Of a DNA stretch of 64,000 nucleotides, positions 60,112 through 64,000 are shown piece by piece (the first letter of the stretch is position 1; each line of letters begins with the position of its first letter). A program made the position numbers and the translations under genes. Location of the stretch: the NCBI GenBank assembly GCA_036874045.1, contig CM072335.1:9196001-9260000 (forward strand), read 5' to 3'. The notes under the pieces were generated by a model that saw only the letters and a list, made by a program, of their open reading frames with translations, was not told the DNA's origin and did no database searches. This DNA comes from Cymodocea nodosa. Taxonomy: Eukaryota; Streptophyta; Magnoliopsida; Alismatales; Cymodoceaceae.

Positions 60112-60232
60112 GTATGCGACCGTACCAACACAAAAGCACTGGATCTCATCAGAACTTCAAAGTTAAATGTGTTTGGGCGAGAGTAGTACTAAGATGGGGT
60201 ACCTCTTGGGAAGTCCTTGTGTTGCATTTCTT
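60112..60232 (+). rRNA. 5S rRNA-like unit 12
   Basis: Two extra bases (GGGCGAGAGAGTAG) in the internal promoter and a GCATTTC 3' end. The spacer before it combines traits of units 4 and 8. Confidence 0.72.
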
Positions 60233-60620
60233 TTTGCATCATGGTAGGATGGTCTTTTTGTAAATCAAACTCTCACTAAGAGAGAACCCTATTATTGATA
60301 ATGGTTTCCAAAATTAATGTCATATATTGAATGACATCATGATCAAAATGTGCCATTACAACGGTGGTTGATATCGAAAGGATTCTACTCTCTTACTAAA
60401 ATTTTCTAACATCTTAACTTACAACAATTAGAGTACCATGAAATGAGAAACGTTTAATATTCGTTGCGTCGTGGTGTTTTTTTAAGAGAGTTGTAATCAT
60501 TGCAAATGAGTTGAAATAATTGGATCTTCATTTATAAACTTTAAATAATCCAATTCAACAAATTTTTAGTATGAATTGTCATAGTTTTCGATCTTTCTGT
60601 AATGATAAATTTAGAAATGT

Positions 60621-60739
60621 GTGTGCGACCATACCAACACAAAAGCACTAGATCTCATTAGAAATCCAAAGTTAATTGTGTTTGGGCGAGAGTAGTACTA
60701 AGATGGGTGACCTCTTGGGAAGTCCTTGTGTTGCACTCC
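60621..60739 (+). rRNA. 5S rRNA-like unit 13
   Basis: Consensus internal promoter; T5 after the 3' end. Confidence 0.76.
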
Positions 60740-61129
60740 TTTTTGCATCATGGTAGGATGGTCTTTTTGTAAATCAAACTTCCACTAAGAGACGACCTTA
60801 TTATTGATAATGGTTTCCAAAATTAATGTCATATATTGAATGACATCATGATCAAAATGTTCCATTATAACGTTGGTTGATATCGAAAGGGTTGTATGCC
60901 CTTACCAAAATTTTATAACATCTTAACTTATAACAATTAGAGTACCATGAAATGAGAAACGTTTAATATCCGTTGTGTCGTGATGATTTTTTAAGAGAGT
61001 TGTAATCATTGCAAATGAGTTGAAATAATTGGATCTTCATTTACAAACTTTAAAAAATCTAATTCAATAAGTTTCTAGTGTGAATTATCATAGTTTTCGA
61101 TCTTTCTGTAATGACAAATTTAGAAAGGT

Positions 61130-61247
61130 GTGAGCGATCATACCAACACAAAAGCACTGTATCTCATCAGAACTCCAAAGTTAAATGTGTTTGGGCGAGA
61201 GCAGTAATAAATGGGTGACCTCTTGGGACGTCCTTGTGTTGCACTCC
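61130..61247 (+). rRNA. 5S rRNA-like unit 14
   Basis: Altered between box A and box C (GAGCAGTAATAAATGGG); keeps GCGATCATACC at its start, the plant 5S wording. Confidence 0.72.
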
Positions 61248-61637
61248 TTTTTGCATCATGGTAAGATGGTCTTTTTGTAAATCAAACTTCCACTAAGAGA
61301 CGACCCCATTATTGGTAATGGTTTCCAAAATTAATGTCATATATTGAATGACATCATGATCAAAATGTTTCATTATAACGGTGGTTGATATCGAAAGTGT
61401 GGTATTCTCTTACAAAAATTTTGTAACATCTTAACTTACAACAATTCGAGTACCATGAAATGAGAAACATTTAATATCCATTGTGTCGTGATATTTTTTT
61501 AAGAGAGTTTTAATCATTGCAAATTAGTCGAAACAATTGGATCTTCATTTACAAACTTTAAATAATCTAATTCAACAAGTTTCTAGTGTGAATTATAATA
61601 GTTTTCGATCTTTCTGTAATGACAAATTTAGAAATGT

Positions 61638-61753
61638 GTGTGCGACCGTACCAACACAAAAGCTTTGGATCTTATCAAAACTCCAAAGTTAAATGTGTTT
61701 GGGTGAGAGTAGTACTAAGATGGGTGACCTTTTGGGTAGTTTTGTTGCACTCC
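61638..61753 (+). rRNA. 5S rRNA-like unit 15
   Basis: Three bases shorter near the 3' end (GGGTAGTTTTGTTGC); otherwise recognisable throughout. Confidence 0.7.
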
Positions 61754-62143
61754 CTTTTCCGTCATGGTAGGATGGTCTTTTTGTAAATCAAACTTCCACT
61801 AAGAGACGACCCTATTATTGAGAATGGTTTCCAAAATTAATGTCATAAATTGAATGACATCATGATCAAAATGTGCCACTATAACGGTGGTTGATATCGA
61901 AAGGGTTGTATTCTCTTACTAAAATTTTGTAACATCTTAACTTACAACAATTAGAGTTCCTTGAAGTGAGAAATGTTTAATATCCGTTATGTCCTGCCGT
62001 TTTTTTAAGAGAGTTGTAATCATTGCAAATGAGTTGAAATAATTGGATCTTCTTTGGCAAACTTTAAATAATCCAATTCAACAAGTTTCTAGAGTGAATT
62101 ATCATAATTTTCGATCTTTCTGTAACGATAAATTTAGAAATGT

Positions 62144-62262
62144 GTGTGCGACCATACCAACACAAAAGCACTAGATCTCATCAGAACTGCAAAGTTAAAT
62201 GTGTCTGGGCGAGAGTAGTACTAAGATGGGTGACCTCTTGGGAAGTCCTTGTGTTGCACTCC
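62144..62262 (+). rRNA. 5S rRNA-like unit 16
   Basis: GTGTCTGGGCGAG in box A; box C consensus; T5 follows. Confidence 0.75.
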
Positions 62263-62652
62263 TTTTTGCATCATGGTAGGATGGTCTTTTTGTAAATCAA
62301 ACTTCCACTAAAAGACAACCCTAATATTGATATTGGTTTCCAAAATTAATGTCATATATTGAATGACATCATGATGAAAATGTGCCATTATAATAGTGGT
62401 TGATATCGAAAGGGTTGTATTCTATTACAAAAATTTTGTGACATCTTAACATACAACAATTAGAGTACCATGAAATGAGAAACGTTTAATATCCGTTGTG
62501 TCGTGGTGTTTTTTTAAGAGAGTAGTAATCATTACAAATGAGTTGAAATAATTGGATCTTCATTTACAAACTTTAAATAATCCAATTCAACAAGTTTCTA
62601 ATGTGAATTATCATAGTTTTCGATCATTCTGTAATGACAAATTCAAAAATGT

Positions 62653-62790
62653 CTGTGTGACCATACCAACACAAAAGCACTGGATCTCATCAGAACTCCG
62701 AAGTTACATCAGAACTCCGAAGTTAAATGTGTTTGGGCGAGAGTTGTACTAAGATGGGTGACCTCTTGGGAAGTCCTTGTGTTGCACTCC
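62653..62790 (+). rRNA. 5S rRNA-like unit 17 with 19-bp internal duplication
   Basis: A 19-bp block (CATCAGAACTCCGAAGTTA) is present twice in tandem. It keeps CCGAAG as in plant 5S, where the other units read CCAAAG. The spacer after it is about 77 bp shorter than usual. Confidence 0.74.
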
Positions 62791-63084
62791 ATTTTGCATC
62801 ATGGTAGGACGGTCTTTTTGTAAATCATTGGTTGATATCGAAAGGGTTGTATTCTATTACTAAAATTTTGTAACATCTTAAATTTCAACAATTAGAGTAC
62901 CATGAAATGAGAAACGTTTAAAATCCGTTGTGTCGTGATGTTTTTTTAAGAGAGTTGTAATCATTGCAAATGAGTTGAAATAATTGGATCTTCATTTACA
63001 AACTTTAAATAATCTAATTCCACAAGTTTTTAGTGTGAATTATCATAGTTTTCGATCTTTCTATAATGATAAATTTAGATGTTT

Positions 63085-63203
63085 GTGTGTGACCATACAA
63101 ACACAAAAGCACTGGATCTCATCAAAACTCCTAAGTCAAATTTGTTTGGGCGAGAGTAGTACTAAGAAGGGTGACGTCTTGGGAAGTCCTTGTGTTGCAC
63201 TCC
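63085..63203 (+). rRNA. 5S rRNA-like unit 18
   Basis: More diverged at the start (ATACAAAC); CTCCTAAGTC in the middle; box A to box C kept. Confidence 0.7.
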
Positions 63204-63592
63204 TTTTTGCATCTTGGTAGGATGGTCTTTTTGTAAATCAAACACTCACTAAGAGACGACCCTATTATTAATAATGGTTTCCAAAATTAATGTCAAATAT
63301 TGAATGACATCATGATCAAAATGTGCCATTATAACGTTGGTTGATATCGAAAGGGTTGTATTCTCGTACTAAAATTTTGTAACTTCTTAACTTCCGACAA
63401 TTAGGTATCTTGAAATGAGAAACGTTTAATACCCGTTGTGTCATGATGTTTTTTTAAAAGAGTTATAATCTTTGAAAATGAGTTGAAATAATTGGATATT
63501 CATTGACAAACTTTAAATAATCTAATTTAACAAGTTTCTAGTGTCAATTATCATAGTTTTCGATCTTTCTGTAATGACAAATTTTAAAATGT

Positions 63593-63709
63593 GTGTGTGA
63601 TCATACCAACACAAAAGCATTGAATCTCATTAGAACTCTATAGTTATGTGTTCAAGCGAGAGTAGTACTAAGATGGGTGACCTCTTGGGAAGTCTTTGTT
63701 GCACTACTT
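63593..63709 (+). rRNA. 5S rRNA-like unit 19 (last)
   Basis: The most diverged unit (GAACTCTATAGTTATGTG, TTCAAGCGAGAG); last before the array ends. Terminal units of arrays usually escape homogenisation, which fits. Confidence 0.68.
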
Positions 63710-63760
63710 TTTGCATCATGGTAGGATGGTCTTTTATTAAATAAAACACACTAAGAGACA

Positions 63761-64000
63761 GAATAAATAAAGAAACATTTTTACGACGATATCATTGGAA
63801 CAAGTAACAAGTATATAAATACTGGTTCCTCAAAAATTAGACCAATCCACCATTGCGTATTGCTACTTATTGGGTATAGAATAGATCTGCTTCCATTTTT
63901 TCCTACGAACAAAATTGTTCCATTACATTATTTTGAATGGAACGGAATAAATATTAACCCTTGCTCATGGAGAATCCGCAGAAAAGGGTTAGGTACTGTC
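63761..64000. other. Unique tail after the array, possibly plastid-derived
   Basis: The array breaks off after TAAGAGAC. The sequence that follows has a different texture, without the element words, and reads like a plant plastid intergenic region (for example TATAGAATAGATCTGCTTCC and TTAACCCTTGCTCATGGAG). I cannot name the locus and could not search. It contains no recognisable gene. Confidence 0.35.

Larger units (their letters stand above)
54219..63760 (+). repeat. 5S rDNA-derived tandem array, 19 units, period about 509 bp
   Basis: Each unit has a 5S rRNA-like stretch of about 119 bp and a spacer of about 390 bp. Unit starts are usually 506-509 bp apart; two intervals are shorter (473 and 432 bp). 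The 5S part keeps the internal control region wording (TTGGGCGAGAGTAGTACTA, GATGGGTGACCTC). Each 5S part is followed by a short T run, a pol III-type stop. The spacer has no TATA-like word about 28 bp upstream. Shared differences from plant 5S in nearly all units point to a homogenised, decayed 5S family. Short frames in it are accidental. Confidence 0.93.

Noticed and set aside
54553-63709. Functional 5S rRNA locus
   Set aside because: Shared departures from plant 5S at box A and several CpG sites and lack of an upstream TATA-like word argue against it, though transcription of some units cannot be excluded.
54219-63760. 60-80 codon frames in the array
   Set aside because: They are translations of the 5S-like part and spacer repeated by the array; no protein meaning.
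54219-63760. CRISPR-like direct repeats
   Set aside because: Repeats are 509 bp long, with 5S-like content and no short repeat-spacer pattern; the DNA is eukaryotic.
1-64000. tRNA genes
   Set aside because: Only tRNA-complementary primer sites of retroelements were seen; no cloverleaf with paired A and B boxes was noticed by eye.

Overview
The window is AT-rich plant nuclear DNA, probably from a eudicot. It is a heterochromatin-like block of nested LTR retrotransposons followed by a 5S rDNA-derived tandem array. Evidence for a plant host: Sirevirus-type Ty1/copia elements and Athila-type Ty3 elements with tRNA-Asp-type primer sites; an F-box gene of plant type; and plant 5S rRNA-like repeats. 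No ordinary intron-bearing host gene cluster was recognised. I did not identify the species.

Layout. 1-6690 (+): Sirevirus-like copia copy A, entering from the left and ending in a 1678-bp LTR (5013-6690). 6691-10843 (-): second copia family (C), an LTR flanked by both a primer site and a polypurine tract, plus an env-like region. 10844-14725 (-): Ty3-type remnant H with a 2.6-kb LTR. 14726-22790: Athila-like family G, with a head-to-tail shared-LTR arrangement and then two LTRs in opposite orientation. 23053-24291: solo C LTR with a perfect 5-bp target duplication. 24496-26143 (-): Ty3-type env-like remnant. 26144-33924 (+): Athila-like copy with LTR, primer site, gag, protease, reverse transcriptase, RNase H and env-like parts, interrupted by a solo C LTR (32582-33769). 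33925-35881 (-): C-family env-like remnant. 35882-45202 (-): Sirevirus-like copy B, inverted relative to A. 45203-47931: LTR and pol scraps and the 5' end of a C copy. 47932-54218 (-): Athila-like copy with gag and the 3' tail and LTR, but with an intact 310-codon F-box gene where pol is normally found. 54219-63760: 19 5S-like units, usual period about 509 bp. 63761-64000: a plastid-looking tail, unconfirmed.

Three things stand out. (1) An open F-box gene lies inside a Ty3-type element, between gag and the 3' tail, which suggests host-gene capture by a non-autonomous element. (2) Copia (Sirevirus-like) and Ty3 (Athila-like) elements here share modules: an env-like domain, a roughly 650-bp non-coding block and an LTR U3 block. 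One Ty3 LTR carries an embedded piece of a copia LTR. Short words of the type CGTTGAGTTA/TAACTCAACG recur throughout, often as palindromes. (3) The 5S array is homogenised on a decayed 5S sequence with CpG-type transitions, so it looks more like a 5S-derived satellite than a working 5S locus.

All retroelement copies are treated as fossils. Most are broken, several by insertion of other elements. Everything rests on reading the sequence by eye, with no database search.
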